The notes under the pieces were generated by a model. It saw only the letters and a list, made by a program, of their open reading frames with translations, did no database searches and was not told where the DNA came from. Shown piece after piece: positions 1-12,191 of a stretch of DNA of 64,000 nt (positions within the stretch are counted from its first letter, which is position 1; each line of letters opens with the position of its first letter). The position numbers and the translations under genes are program-made. This stretch comes from Jacaranda mimosifolia (Eukaryota > Streptophyta > Magnoliopsida > Lamiales > Bignoniaceae), in assembly GCA_018894105.1 (NCBI GenBank), contig CM032123.1, forward strand, positions 62,001 through 126,000, in the 5' to 3' direction.

Positions 1-2219
1 AGTACTTTCAACTCATGCATGTGATAAATTATCCCGAGAGAGAGAGAGAGAGAGTTCACATGGATAAAATATATTATTATAATGAATACAGGTTACATGA
101 AAACTGTGATAGATCGAGATTTCCGATTTAGATAATTTGTTTCGACTAATAATTTATCTTCTATGTTAATTAAAAAATACATACCATCACTTAATAAATA
201 TATCTTAGGTATATTATATATTCTTAAATAAACAATTAATTGTGGTTTAGTACGTACACTCAATATATAATGACGGATTAGAATATAAAATGAACATACA
301 CCAATTGTAATAAACGAGTCAAAATATGAGACCTCTCTTCTTTGATATTCAACCTATAGCACTATTAATGGGGTGGCGTTTAGTTCGAAGTAGGGTGTAG
401 AAAAATGAGTTTCACATTGTGGTTCCAGCCAACTCAATCAATTTTGATCTGGGTTGGATTTGAAATACTTTAAGTGGCTTTGGTTTGGGTTGGTTTAGTT
501 CTAGATTCATGTGGGATGAATTTTGAATTATAGATGGGCTCCAAATGGTCTAGCCCAAGAAGAATAGCAAGAGCTAGACAACTTTTTAAGTACTGATCTA
601 GTTACTTAGTTAACTTCTTTTCTTTTTTTCTTTTTTCTTTTTTTATGATCCAGTTAGTTACTTAGTTAACTTAATTTAGTTGGTTAGTTAGTAGATCAGT
701 ACTTCGTTAACTTAATTTCTTATAGTTTCTCTTTTGGATTCTACTTTCTGTTTTCCACATTATTGTATTAACTTTTTAAATGCTCGGTGCTTTCCTCTTT
801 ATTTTCCCTTTTCTTTGAATAAATGTCCAATTGTTTTGGAGACAAACAAATAATGTTCTTTTCTGTTAAGTTTCTATATTATGCTGTTGAAGTAGAAGAA
901 AATGAATGAAAAATGTATAAATTCATTTTGAACTCAATCTATATTTAACTTAATCCACTCATTTACTAGCAGTGTGAAGCCATTTTCGTGGCTTCAAACT
1001 AATTCATCAAATATAATACAGAAATGGAATCAAGGAACAAGAGTTGATTTAGCTTGATAATTGAGTCATCATTTCCATATATATATATATATATATATAT
1101 GAAACTCATATTAGTACTATAAATGCTTTCCACAGATAAAAAGTACATAGTAATGAAAACTTGAGATAAGAGTGTATCGAGCATCATTTTATGATCTTAT
1201 TGCACTTTTAGATTCTATCCTCTTAAAGAGTATGACACACACCAACTGTTAGGAAATTTATAAACTTAAATTATGTGGCTTGAGGTGTGCACACATTTTG
1301 CTTAAAGTGATTATTGTCCCCACAATAAGTTTCTTGTCATGTTAAAATAGCAATTCATTTCTATGATATAATAATAACTCGAAACTGTGAATAGCAATTT
1401 TGAAAATTTCCTTCAAGAACCTTTAAAATACTTTGTAAGTTTATGAGAGAATTTTAATAAAGAAGGAGAGACTTACTTTTGAAAATGGTATGTCTTTAGG
1501 CACTTTTCTTGAGCTATATTCATAATAATTGAAGACATCATTTCTGATGTATTGTATTAATTCCCAACAGTTGTATCAATATAAATATAATTATTTTTTA
1601 GAAGATACAACTTTTTAGTACATAATTGAAAAATCACAATACTTTAGAAGAACCCAAAAATTTTCTGCAGATGATTTTCATTCTTTTCCTTTTATCTCAT
1701 TTTATTTTGTCATCATAATTATGATAAAAGTTTCAATTAAGCAGGGACAATAAAAAAAGAGCACCATTGATAAGTACAAATCACAGGAGGAGGAAAATGG
1801 AAGTGGCTTCTCAATTGAGCCACTGAGGGGAAAAATTTGAAGTATGTGTATTCTCATTCTAATACAGTGATTCAACCTAATGTTGTAGGATACTCATCCA
1901 TTAAAATGGTAAAGTATGATGATGTTCATTCAATCACAGTGCGAATGTTAAGCTCCTCTCAATGAGAAGTAGACCTCACAAGACAAGGTTCTCAACCGCA
2001 TCAATTAGTAATGATTCAATAGTATGTTTTAGAACTATATAGTTCTTTTTTGGACTTTCTCTCTATATCTTGATAATGGAAATACATACTAATGAATAAA
2101 TAGAAGAATAAATTATTGAGTATACAATCAATTTAGTCTTTCTGTTCCGTTATAATCAGATCAATATCTAAAGTTGATAGTTTTTCAGCAGTATTTGTGT
2201 TTGAGATCTCTTACAATAT
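1..2219. other. AT-rich intergenic DNA, no gene seen
   Basis: No reading frame with coding character or convincing splice structure was found on either strand. The stretch has a (GA)n microsatellite near 35-54, an (AT)n run near 1077-1100 and long C/T- and A/T-rich tracts. It may belong to a neighbouring gene's regulatory region outside the window. Confidence 0.5.
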
Positions 2220-2234
2220 CTTTAGAGTTGGACT

Positions 2235-2632
2235 TGTTTACTTTCCAGCGTTATGTACTTCAGAGAAACAGGATCTTTCGCTCCGGGCCATAGCTGCCTC
2301 CAGGGAGCAACATGGAAGACATGCTAAAAGAGCATAAAAGATAAATTCAAGAGGTAGAGCACGTCAGGGCCAAAAATAACTTCTAAGGTTGCAGTGAGTA
2401 GCTCAAGGAGACACCAAATGAATTGACAAGTTGTCCAAGTAGTAGAAACTTAAAATATATAGTGCTATCAGACATGGTGCATTGCAGCCATGTAAGAGGA
2501 GTAATTTCATTTGATATTTTTTGCTAGCAGATGGAACTCGAATTAGCCAAGGGTGGCCAAGGAGATGAAAATTGTGGCCACTTAAAGGCCAAAGACTCTT
2601 CTACCCTATGCTTTGACCTTGGATTTTAGTGA
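2235..2632 (+). pseudogene. possible decayed coiled-coil gene fragment
   Basis: A stretch less AT-rich than its surroundings reads, from about 2310, as a charged Lys/Glu-rich peptide (MEDMLKEHKR, then IQEVEHVRAKNNF, then LKETPNELT) interrupted by stops. At about 2530 a good acceptor-like site (T-rich tract then gctagcag) is followed by an open 34-codon run starting QMELELAKGG and ending at a TAG. I do not recognise the parent family. The charged heptad-like composition suggests a coiled coil, but this is weak and could be chance. Confidence 0.25.
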
Positions 2633-2640
2633 AATTTTCA

Positions 2641-3164
2641 CCAAAGTAAAGTTTTCTTACACTAATATAAGTTTGTGATTTAAAAATTTATACTTTTGTC
2701 TTCTGTGATTTAAAACAAGTGCAAACATGATGTGCCAGACTTCTATGCAGGTGCTAAGGGAATAGAAATGAAATACCAAAGAAATCACATTTGCAAAAAG
2801 TGATAACCATATAAAAACTATAAATGTTCATATCAAGAATCCTTCGTGCTACATTCTCCTCAGACATGTAAAATACGACCTCTAGATATCAGGTTTGCTA
2901 ATAGGTACGGACAAATTTCAAATCAATATATGCTAAAAATAGGGTGCAACTTCTATCAAGTGTCACCAATAGAGGTTATTATAATCTAATAGTAAGCTTC
3001 TAATGCTTACATCCACAAATTGCAATCTGATTCGTATAAAAAGAAAAGGAAATAAAGAAACAAAAGTATTGACTTATTTATATGACTCTAAGTTATATAT
3101 TGTACATTTGGATTGAACTTCTCATCCATGGATGACCTTGATTTTATGTCAAGGTGGTTTAGAA
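2641..3164. other. Intergenic, nothing recognised
   Basis: AT-rich DNA downstream of the DUF179 pseudogene. I see no exon, RNA gene or repeat structure. Confidence 0.45.
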
Positions 3165-5560
3165 AGAACTACATATCTTGCTTATTGATAATAAGCTTGC
3201 GGTCAATTCTAAGTAGTGACCTCCAATTAGTTGTAGTACTCTTCCCTCAAACCATCAGGGGATGCATTTTGTGAACCCCCAAATATCAAGTTTGCACTAC
3301 ATGCAGCAACATATATACAGTAATCAAATTCAATACCTTCTAGCAATTGGTCCATTTGCCACCCTGCGTATCCCATGAAGAATCTGAAATCTTGAGGCTT
3401 GAGTGTCCCTTCTTCAGCAATCCTGAAGCTTCATACAAACTGTTTTGAGAACCAAAAGACACACCAGGTTTCCCCAATTGTTAACAAAAACATATTCGCA
3501 TCAAGAGGACCACCAAAATGAAAAGAATCATCAGCAAATATAGTTTCCAACTTAAGATTAGTGGTTGATTTATGACGACCCCAAATGGCCCCTCTTGTGC
3601 GTTCCTTGTTCTGGATCTGAAATAGGGTTTGCCCACTTGATGGGAAGAGATTTTGATCCAGCTAACATTCTATCTTGATTGTGAACAGAATTTGCATTTT
3701 CAACTTGGCAGAATATTACAGCACAAATCTAACTTAAAACCAAAGACTTATAATTGAATCTTTATATTTTTAAATGGTAAGATTACCAAATTAAAACTAT
3801 CTCAACATACATGCCCATCAATTAAATCAAGGGAGACAAGTAATCCATATTCAAGGCTCATTGACATGAAACTATGGTCCTATAAATCTTAACAATAGAC
3901 CCCTTCGAGAAAGAAGAATAATACCTGCTCCTGAATGCCGAGCAATAATCTAAACACTCTCCAATCCCAGGGTTTATGCTGGGAATTCAGTGACCCGGTG
4001 TCACCAGACTTGGAATTTAGGAGGACTGTTTCTTTTGAGACCATCTCCTCCAGCTTTTGATTGATCGTTGTTCCCTGTAAAGACAACCATTAAATGAAGC
4101 AGCTAGAGCCAAATTTAAATTTATGACCCCTGCAGCAGAATATCTCACTCCAATCTATAGCTCAAATCAGAGCATCAGATAAAGAGAAGAAAGATGATAA
4201 AAAAATGTAACAATTCAAAAAGTTTCACTTGGAATCCAAGATGAGAGTAGCACATGTAAGAGGAAGCACTTGATATGTCGAGTCATGCAATCCGCATTTC
4301 TATGCTTCAAGAATCACCTCAAAATGGTGTCACAAGCCAATATTCCTGCGATCTCACAGTGCATATATCACATAAGCCAAATGAAAATTTTTAGCATAAA
4401 AGATAGCAGTAGCACTTAGAAAGTGGTGGTTCATGTGATACTGAGACTACACAGCAGTAATATGCCATTACAAAACAATCCATGATATTGAAATGGATGT
4501 CATCTTTCCAATCTGCAAATTGTGTTAAAATTTGGAGAACTTGTTGACTTTTCTTCAACAGATACACTACTGGAAAATAAAGGGACATGGAAAGCCGGCT
4601 TTCCCCCATAATCTCTATGCTGTATAGCCCCTAATCTCCTAATTGCTGATGGAAAAGCTAAATGAAATCATCTCTAAGGCTTACTATCATAGAGACAATT
4701 ATTGTTAGTGGCTCCAATGTCATAGCATGATAAAGCACCATCTCACAAAATCTAACAACACAATTAGATTTTAAATACTTTTATGGCTATCTTTAAGATT
4801 AAGACAACCTCCGATAAAGTTTCATTAGTTCATTAAGTTAGATAATGTTATAACTAAATATATATGAACTTAGATGGGTCCATCCTCAATTTTCCTTCTT
4901 TGTCCTTTTCATAGAATCAAAAGTTGAATTGCATGTTATACTTTATCACCAGATGGTATTAAACACCTTGAAAGCATAGAAGTATAATTCATTATCAGTT
5001 GGTCCCTAAAAAGTAGAAATTGATGTGCACATCTACTTCAAGCATTAATTAAGTCCATCGATTCAATCCAGTTTGTAGGTCTGTAAATATTGTTACCAAT
5101 ACATAGAACTAAATAATTAAGATAATTACAAGTGACCGCTTATCTTTCATTAGCTGGAAAACAATCAACTAAATGTTTTTTTCATCATAACCAAACAATT
5201 AAATAAAGGCAAAATTCAAGAATGAATTTTTCCCAGAACCAGAAGAGGAGGAATTAGAAATAGAACTATTGGAATTTCCATGACTCTTTTTCCCCATGGC
5301 TTTGACTAAAATTGATCGAAATCTACAACGAATTGGACAAAGATTCCTTCCTTGAAACCCTAATCTCCAAAGCCGTTTAATTATTTCTCCAACCCCAGCA
5401 AATGGGTTTCTCCAAAAATGAATTCTAAAGCAGAAAGCCATTGTTTTTTGCATGTATAAATCGAAGATCCATGATCCAAATATTAAAAGCAAAAAAAGAA
5501 AAAAAATTCCACCATGACCTCTTTTTTCTACTTCAAGAGTATATGCAATCAATAGCTGTT
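3165..5560 (-). pseudogene. Broken plastid-type UPF0301/DUF179 (AlgH-like) gene
   Basis: Read on the minus strand, pieces of a plant DUF179 protein appear in the right order. About 5450-5220 encodes a basic, Ser-rich start with MGKKSHGN, like the transit-peptide end of this family. 4078-3921 is a clean exon with ttacag acceptor and gtatta donor, carrying KPWDWRVFRLLLGIQEQ, the family's D-W-R-x-F-R region. About 3645-3610 encodes KWANPISDPEQ. About 3590-3190 encodes GPFGVVINQP, then FHFGGPLDANMFLL, then LKPQDFRFFMGYAGWQMDQL, then YVAACSANLIFGG. The gene is dead. The roughly 30 codons normally following KWAHPI are deleted, at least three frameshifts are needed to follow the domain, and another one-base loss near 3215 breaks the C-terminus. 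No clean donor is seen after the first block. The function of plant DUF179 proteins is not established. Family call fairly sure; outer limits approximate. Confidence 0.75.
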
Positions 5561-5834
5561 AGAAAGGGAAGAAGGAGATGGAGTATGCTGAATATTGTGA
5601 TGGGATGATACTATAAAGAGGAAGTTCGTGCCCACTAATCCACTATGTCACTCTCTGGGGGAATATGCTGGCGAAGTTAGGAGAGATTTTTTTCATATTG
5701 CCAGTTATTTCTTTGTGGGACCATGGGACCAAGAGCTTCCATTAGTATTGTTGGGACTTCGGTGTAAAGAAACAAGGAATGGAATGTTTTTCTTTTAACT
5801 TTTTAAACTTGACAGTACAAAAAAGCCAAATGGT

Positions 5835-6540
5835 TCTGTCAATGCAAAGTAACATCCAACCCAGTTCTTGCGTAGATTGGATTTTAATGCGAATTTGATT
5901 CGAATTTTAAAATTTTTATTCGATTAAAATATTCGATAGATCATATTCAATTATTCATAATCTAAAATAAGTGGACCATATATGGAATTAAGCAATGAAT
6001 CCGTTAAAAATTTGAATCCGAACTTTAATATATTTTTATTAAATTAATACTCTTATATATAACATTAATAAATAATTTAAAATAAAACCTATATATTATA
6101 TTGACCTAATATCTATATTAACGTCTATATTATATTATTAATATTGAGTCTTTAACATAAAAAATAAGAGAGATATTGATAAAATGTCAAATATAATAAC
6201 ATATAATAGTTTATATATGCATTAATATAATGTGAAATAAGAATTTAATATTCAAATATTTAATTTTTGTATAATATATAAAATAAAAAGTTGTTAAAAA
6301 TTCAAATATAACATAAATTTACTTTATAAATACAATATTTTTATATAATTCAAAAGGAAAAAAGAAAGAAAAAAGAAAAAAAATAAATCGGATTGAATTT
6401 TGGATATCCATCGAATTCGAATTTGGTACTGACTAACAAAGCTCCGATAGGATTTTGGGTCAAATTCGGATATTGATTTTGAAAATCAAATTTGGATTCG
6501 AATATGGCAAATCTGATCAAGATCCATGACTGTCAATGGA
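5835..6540. mobile_element. hAT-like short inverted-repeat element, copy A
   Basis: About 0.7 kb of extremely AT-rich DNA with a characteristic subterminal pattern of many overlapping ATTCGAAT / GGATCGGAT-like words. It aligns over its length with elements at 31057-31746 and 44222-44907; shared internal landmarks include aataagtgga near 5965 and aatattgagt near 6140. The left edge is worn and the right edge (ccatgactgtcaatgg near 6525-6540) abuts copy B. There is no coding capacity, so it is non-autonomous. The hAT assignment rests on the terminal sequence seen best in the copy at 44222. Confidence 0.6.
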
Positions 6541-6870
6541 GCGATTTTTAATCGAAATTCGATTCGAATTCAATTCAATTATTTAGGATCTTTAACTGAT
6601 AAAATATTCAATGGATATGATTCGATTTAAAAACTTCATAATATAAAATAAATGAAACGAATATGAATATGGCTCGATCCGACCCATTAATAGTTCAAAT
6701 CTGAATATATTTAGTATTATACATATATAGTATTATAAATATATATACACAAGGTCCTATAATAATGCCAATGTGGATATTTGGATAAAGGAAGTAATGA
6801 ACTCCTATGCAATATATCAAATCAGGTGTTTTTTATATAAATTGTTAGATTTTGAGTTTATTTACATTAT

Positions 6871-6890
6871 AATTACATCACTTGTTCTCT
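6871..6890. repeat. Left target-site duplication of the LINE
   Basis: The 20 bases aattacatcacttgttctct are repeated exactly at 12192-12211, immediately after the LINE's A-rich tail. Confidence 0.95.
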
Positions 6891-6988
6891 TGTCTTGTGA
6901 CAAGCTTTTTTCTCTTGTCTTTCGACAAGTTTCTTTGCCCTAGGGATTTTCGGTTTTGATTTTTGCTTCCGCTTCTCTGCCTTGGTTT

Positions 6989-7840
6989 ATGGAAAACTTC
7001 TCAAAGCTTGCTATCACGGAAGATGAGGAGAATGGTTTGGAACTTGAGGACTTCACTGAAGGGAACCCAACAGACTTCCAATGGACAGTGGTTGGATGTT
7101 TCCTGACAGATCACCCAATAAACTTTAACTCCATGAAGAACACCCTAGCATCATTATGGCAACTAGTAAAAGGGGTATGTGTTAAGGAGATCAACCTTAT
7201 GTTGTACCTATTCCATTTTTTCCATGAGTTAGATATACAGAGAATGCTTGACAATAGGCCTTGGACTTTTGATAACCTCATGTTATTATGCAAACATCTT
7301 TAGCCAAATGATCAACCCCAACAGGTGCAATTGTTTCATTCATCCTTTTGGACAATTGCATTATGTTCCTATTGGTTGTATGTCAGAAAAAGTTTGTAAG
7401 AGCGTGGGAAATTATATTGGTAGATTTGTGGAAGTGGACCAAACAATTTAAATGGTGTTTGGCGATCATACATGCGAATCAAAGTTGAAATCGATATCAG
7501 ATTACCCCTAAAACAAAAAATGAAAATCAAAAAATCTGGAGGGGAGTGGATCTAGATAAACTTCAAATACTAAAGACTTCCTACCTTCTGTTTTGTGTGT
7601 GATAAGATCGGCCATCTCAAAAAAATTTGTGAAATTTTGTTTGATCAGCCGGAAGGGGTAATTGAGAAATTGTATGGTCCTTAGCTTCAAGTACCCAATA
7701 GACGAACGCTGAATCAAATTGGTGAAAGATGGCTCTAGTCAGAAGGTAGGAAAGTCAGAAAGAGAATGTCAGAAAGGGTGACAATGACGAATTGATTGAG
7801 AAGGAAAGTCCTACTTTAGCGCTTGAATCAAGGGAAAATG
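6989..7840 (+). pseudogene. LINE ORF1 (DUF4283/zinc-knuckle nucleic-acid-binding protein), broken
   Basis: The frame opens at an ATG encoding MENFSKLAITEDEENG and runs through the DUF4283-type block (FLTDHPINFNSMKNTLASLW, then FFHELDIQRMLDNRPWTFD) to a premature TAG at 7301-7303. Homology continues in other frames: a MSEKVCKSVGNYIG block near 7380 and a CCHC zinc knuckle near 7588-7629 (C-x2-C-x4-H-x4-C). In active relatives this protein coats the element RNA. Here at least two frameshifts and several stops destroy it. The 3' limit is approximate. Confidence 0.8.
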
Positions 7841-8082
7841 CCAAAGGAAAGGAAATCTTGAATAAAAATAAAAGTGCTATTATGTGTAGAAGAGGGAGAT
7901 GAGGCTATGATTGTGGAATTTAATGGTCAGTTGAATAAGGAAAGCCTTTTGGGCAACAGTGAGGATGACACCTTAGATGATGGTTTTGTTCTCTCAAATA
8001 TGAAAAGGAGAAGAATGGAAGATTGCAATAGTAAAAAGGAAAAGTGGATCTCAAATGGGCTTTTTAATCATAATTACTAGGA

Positions 8083-11000
8083 GAATTTTTTTGGCCAAAA
8101 AAAATTTGCCGTGGCCTAGACAACTCATGTGCAATTCAAGTCTTCTTGGACATTGTACATAGCAAAAAGCCTAATTTTATTTTCCTTATTGAAACTTTGT
8201 CTAATGGGCCTCGTCTCCAGGGCCTCAAAAATTAGCTGGGCTTTGAAGGCCTTTTTGTTGTTGATGCCATGGGGCATAGTGGTGGCCTTGCACTATTGTG
8301 GAAAGAAAAGAATGACGTTACCCTTATTGGATTTTCAAGACATCATAGAGACGTGAAAGTTCATCTGCCTGATATGTGTGTCTGGAGGTTCACAGGATAT
8401 TATGGGATTTCGGAAAGAGCAAGGAGAAATGAATCATGGAACTTGCTTTGATGGCTTGCAAATGTTTCGTCCCTACCTTGGGTATGCGCTGGAAATTTCA
8501 ATGATCTCCTTTTAGATAGAGAAAAAATAGGTAAAACCCCTCACCCTCACTATCTCATTAAAGGCTTTTGGAGGACAGTTCCTGACGCAGGCCTTATGGA
8601 CTTGGGGATGTCGTGTTACCCATTTACATGGGATAGGGGTTGTGGGGGTAACAATTGGGTGGAGGAGAGACTTGACCAAGCCCTTGCATCTCTAAAATGG
8701 ACAACCATTTTTGGGGATTATCGCGTTGAAAATGTAGAGCTTACCTTTTCAGACCACTTCTCTATTATGATAAAACTAGTTGGGCAGATTGATAGAGTTA
8801 AAAAAATTTGATTTTGTTTTGAGAATTATTAGCTTAGAGAGAATGATTGCCACAAAGTAGTAGAGGAGAGTTGGACAAAGAATATAGGGGAACATATTTC
8901 TCAGAAGATTCAGGCTTGTGGGAGAGATTTATAAAATTGGGCATCTCATTTGAACCGCGGATATAAAGATAGAATTGATAGGCTGAAGAAGAAATTGACT
9001 CTATTGAGAATTAGAAAAGATACTTCGGCTGTTCTAGAATACCAGGAAATAAAGAATCGGCTATTTGAAGTTCTCCATCAGAAGGAAGTATTTTGGATGC
9101 AAAGGGCAAAGATTTTCTGGCTAAAGGAAGGGGATTTAAATTCTAAATTCTTTCATGCTGTAGCAAATGATAGATGTAAGAAGAACTCTTTCTCTCGACT
9201 GAAAGATGAGCAAGGTATTTGGAAAAGTTGGGGGAATGGATTGGAAAATGTTATGATTCGGTACTTTGAAAATTTATTCCACTCTAACGATTGTGAGGAT
9301 AATTCGATCGTTGAGAATGTCGACCGCAAGGTTACTGAGGAGCAGAATATATATTATTGCACTGAGTTCACCCCGAAAGAAATAAAAGAGGCCCTATTTG
9401 ATATGCACCACAATAAATCTCCTGGTGTTCATGGCATGAACCCAGGTTTCTATAAAAAAATTTGGACAATTGTAGGCGATGATGTTACTGCTACTTGCTT
9501 GAATTGTCTTAACACGAATATTCCACCGGTGGGCCTAAATGATACAGCTATTGTTCTAATCCCCAAGAATAAAGATATTACAGGTGTAGTAGACCTTAGG
9601 CCTATCTCTTTATGCAATGTTTTGTATGAGATTATCTCTAAAGTGCTGGCTAACCAGTTAAAGAATATTCTTCCTGATATTGTGGATGAGTCTCAAAGTG
9701 CTTTCATACTGGGAAGATTTATTACTGATAATTTACTTATTTCTTGTGAGGTGATGTGTTATTTGAAGAGCAAAAGGTCTGGAAATAATGGTTTTGGTGT
9801 TCTTAAAACAGATATTAGTAAAGCTTATGATAGGGTGGAGTGTGACTTTCTTGAAGGCATGATGTTAAGATTGGACTTCTGCAGGAAGTGGATTGAGTTA
9901 ATCCACATGTGCATCAGACCAGTTTCTTACAATGTTGTTAAAGGTAGCGAATTACTGGGTCTAATTACCCTCATCGTGGCTTAAGACAAGGAGATCCACT
10001 ATCTCCATATCTCTTTATCTTATGTGCGGAAGGTCTATCTACATCTATTAGAAAGACGGTTAGGGACGGTAAAATCCATAGTATTCGTGTAGCTTGGGGT
10101 GCTCCTCTTGTTTCCAACTTATTCTTTGTTGACGATAGTCTGCTATTTTTCAGAGCAATTGAGCAGAAGGCGGCAGAAGTTACAATTATCTTGGGTCAAT
10201 ATAAGAAAGCTTTAGGACAAGTCATTAACTTGGGAAAGTCCAAGTTTTCATTTAGTGCAAATGTTGACATTACTAGAGAAGATGACATCTGCAATCAGCT
10301 GGGCATTCCGGATGAAGTAAGACAAGATAATTATCTTGGTCTTCCAGCTTATGTGGGGCGAAAAAAGAAATAGATTTTTGCTTTCATCCGTGACAAGGTT
10401 TGGAAGAAGATTCAAAGTTGGAAAAGTAAATTCCTATCTAGAGCAGGTAAAGAAGTGTTACTCGAATTGGTATCCCAAGCTATGCCTAATTATGCTATGA
10501 ATATTTATCTCATCCCTAGAGATTTATGTGCCGAGCTTGAAAGGATGATGAACTCATTTTGGTGGGGTTCTGGAAATAGAAGAGGAAGGGGCATAAACTG
10601 GTTAAGTTGGAAACGATTGAGTTATAGGATAGCCAAAGGTGGTTTGGGCTTCCGTAGGATTCATGAGTTCAATATTGCCATGCTGGGTAAACGATGTTGA
10701 GGATTGCTTGAAAAACAGAACTCTCTTGTGGCAAAAATACTTAAAGCTCGTTATTTCAGAAAGAGTTCTTTTCTGGAAGCAAAGATTGGAGCTAATCCTA
10801 GTTTCGTCTGGAGAAGCCTCATGGCAGCGCAGAATCTGATTAAAAGAGGTTGCAGAATGCGAGTTGGAAATGGGATGAGTATTAGAGTTACTAAGGACCC
10901 ATGGCTTCGAAATCAGAATAATAGATTTATTGAGTCTACTCTTCTACCTAATTATTGCAATTGGAGGGTGGCAGATTTGTTATGCCATAATAGAAAGGAA

Positions 11001-12163
11001 TGGAATTTTTAGCTTATCAACAATAGCTTTAATGAGAGGGACAAAGCACTCATTCTTGGAATTCCCCTAAGCCTGCATAACTCTGATGATTGCTGGTTCT
11101 AGGATGTTGATAAAGCTGGTAAATATACTATTAGAAGTGCTTATTTTCTCTTAATATCAGAAGAAGACCAGGCTTGCACACTAGATTTGACTACTCTTTG
11201 GAAATCAGTTTAGCGGCTATCGGTTCCCTCTAAAGCACAAATCCTAATATGGCGGGCAGTAAGGGATTGTCTCCCGAGTAAAGCTAGATTGGTTTCGAGA
11301 CAAGTGTCAGTGGACACGATTTTCCCGATTTGCAGTATTCATCCAGATACCACAATCCATATTTTCATTGAGTGCCTTTTTTCCAAGGAGGTCTGGACTA
11401 AATCGGAGATTGGGTTTATTAGAAGAAATGCAACAAGCTTTGGAGAATGGCTGAAATTTCTGTATGAAAATATTGATAGGGATAAATGGGACTTCGCCTC
11501 ATTAATATGCTGGAGCTTATGGAACAATAGAAATAATGTAGTTTGGAGAGGAAGTCGGCACACAAGTGAGAGTGTTATTGCTTTTGTTTCCTCGTATATT
11601 CAACAATGGCGGCAGGCAAAGGGAAGAAATATATCATATGATAGGATTAATTGCAAGAATCATTCTAGAAGCTCATGGCAGAAATCGAAAATGGGATGGT
11701 TAAAAGTCAACACCGATGTAGCAAATTGCAAAGACAAAATATCTCTGGAGTTGGTTGGGTTGCTTGTGATCATAACTGCGGCTTCGTTTGTGCAGGTTAT
11801 AAAACCTTCTTTGGTGTTTTGAGTGTATCAATGGCAGAATGCTTGGGCATTAGGGAGGCCTTAAGTTGGATTAAGCAAGTGGGAGTTCAGTATGTTATTT
11901 TAGAGGTTGATTCGAAAGACATTGTTGATGCTATAAACAACAATGTGTCTTTTCCATCAAATTTGGGGCTTATGATTGAGGATTGTAGGAGTTTAAAAGA
12001 AGATATGGTTCATCTTCAAATAAATTTTGTCAGGATATCTGTGAATGCCGTAGCTCATGCTATTGCAAGGGCTTCAGGTTCTCTAATTGATTATGGGGTT
12101 TGGAATGATAATCCACCTCAGTTTATTGTAACCAAGTTGGATGCTGATTTATCTAATCAATAA
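8083..12163 (+). pseudogene. LINE ORF2 (endonuclease-reverse transcriptase-RNase H), broken
   Basis: In order: an AP-endonuclease-type domain at about 8150-8790 (VVDAMGHSGGLALLWKEK, GNFNDLL, FTWDRG, FSDH); a reverse transcriptase at about 9360-10160 (LIPKNKD, LRPISLCNV, SQSAFILGRFITDNLL, DISKAYDRVE, LRQGDPLSPYLF and the catalytic FVDD box); a zf-RVT region at about 11220-11420; and an RNase H of the plant L1 type at about 11690-12110 (VNTDVA, AECLGIREAL, EVDSKDIVDAI). Catalytic Asp pairs remain readable. Inactivating changes are stops near 8236, 8452, 8809, 8830, 8932, 10373, 10700, 11012, 11103 and 11212, plus frameshifts near 9960 and 11745. The ORF ends with LSNQ and TAA at 12161-12163. 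Confidence 0.9.
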
Positions 12164-12191
12164 AACTCTTTTGATTCAAAAAAAAAATAAA

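Larger units (their letters stand above)
6891..12191 (+). mobile_element. Plant L1-type LINE retrotransposon, nearly full length, inactive
   Basis: A non-LTR retrotransposon with a short 5' leader, an ORF1 with a DUF4283-like region and CCHC zinc knuckle, and an ORF2 with endonuclease, reverse transcriptase, zinc-finger reverse-transcriptase domain (zf-RVT) and C-terminal RNase H. The 3' UTR is only about 15 bases and ends in an A-rich tail (12178-12191). Perfect 20-bp direct repeats flank it (6871-6890 and 12192-12211), the expected mark of target-primed integration. Both ORFs carry several stops and at least two frameshifts, so it cannot move on its own. Most of the stops are one transition away from CGA, CAG, CAA or TGG. 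Confidence 0.93.
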
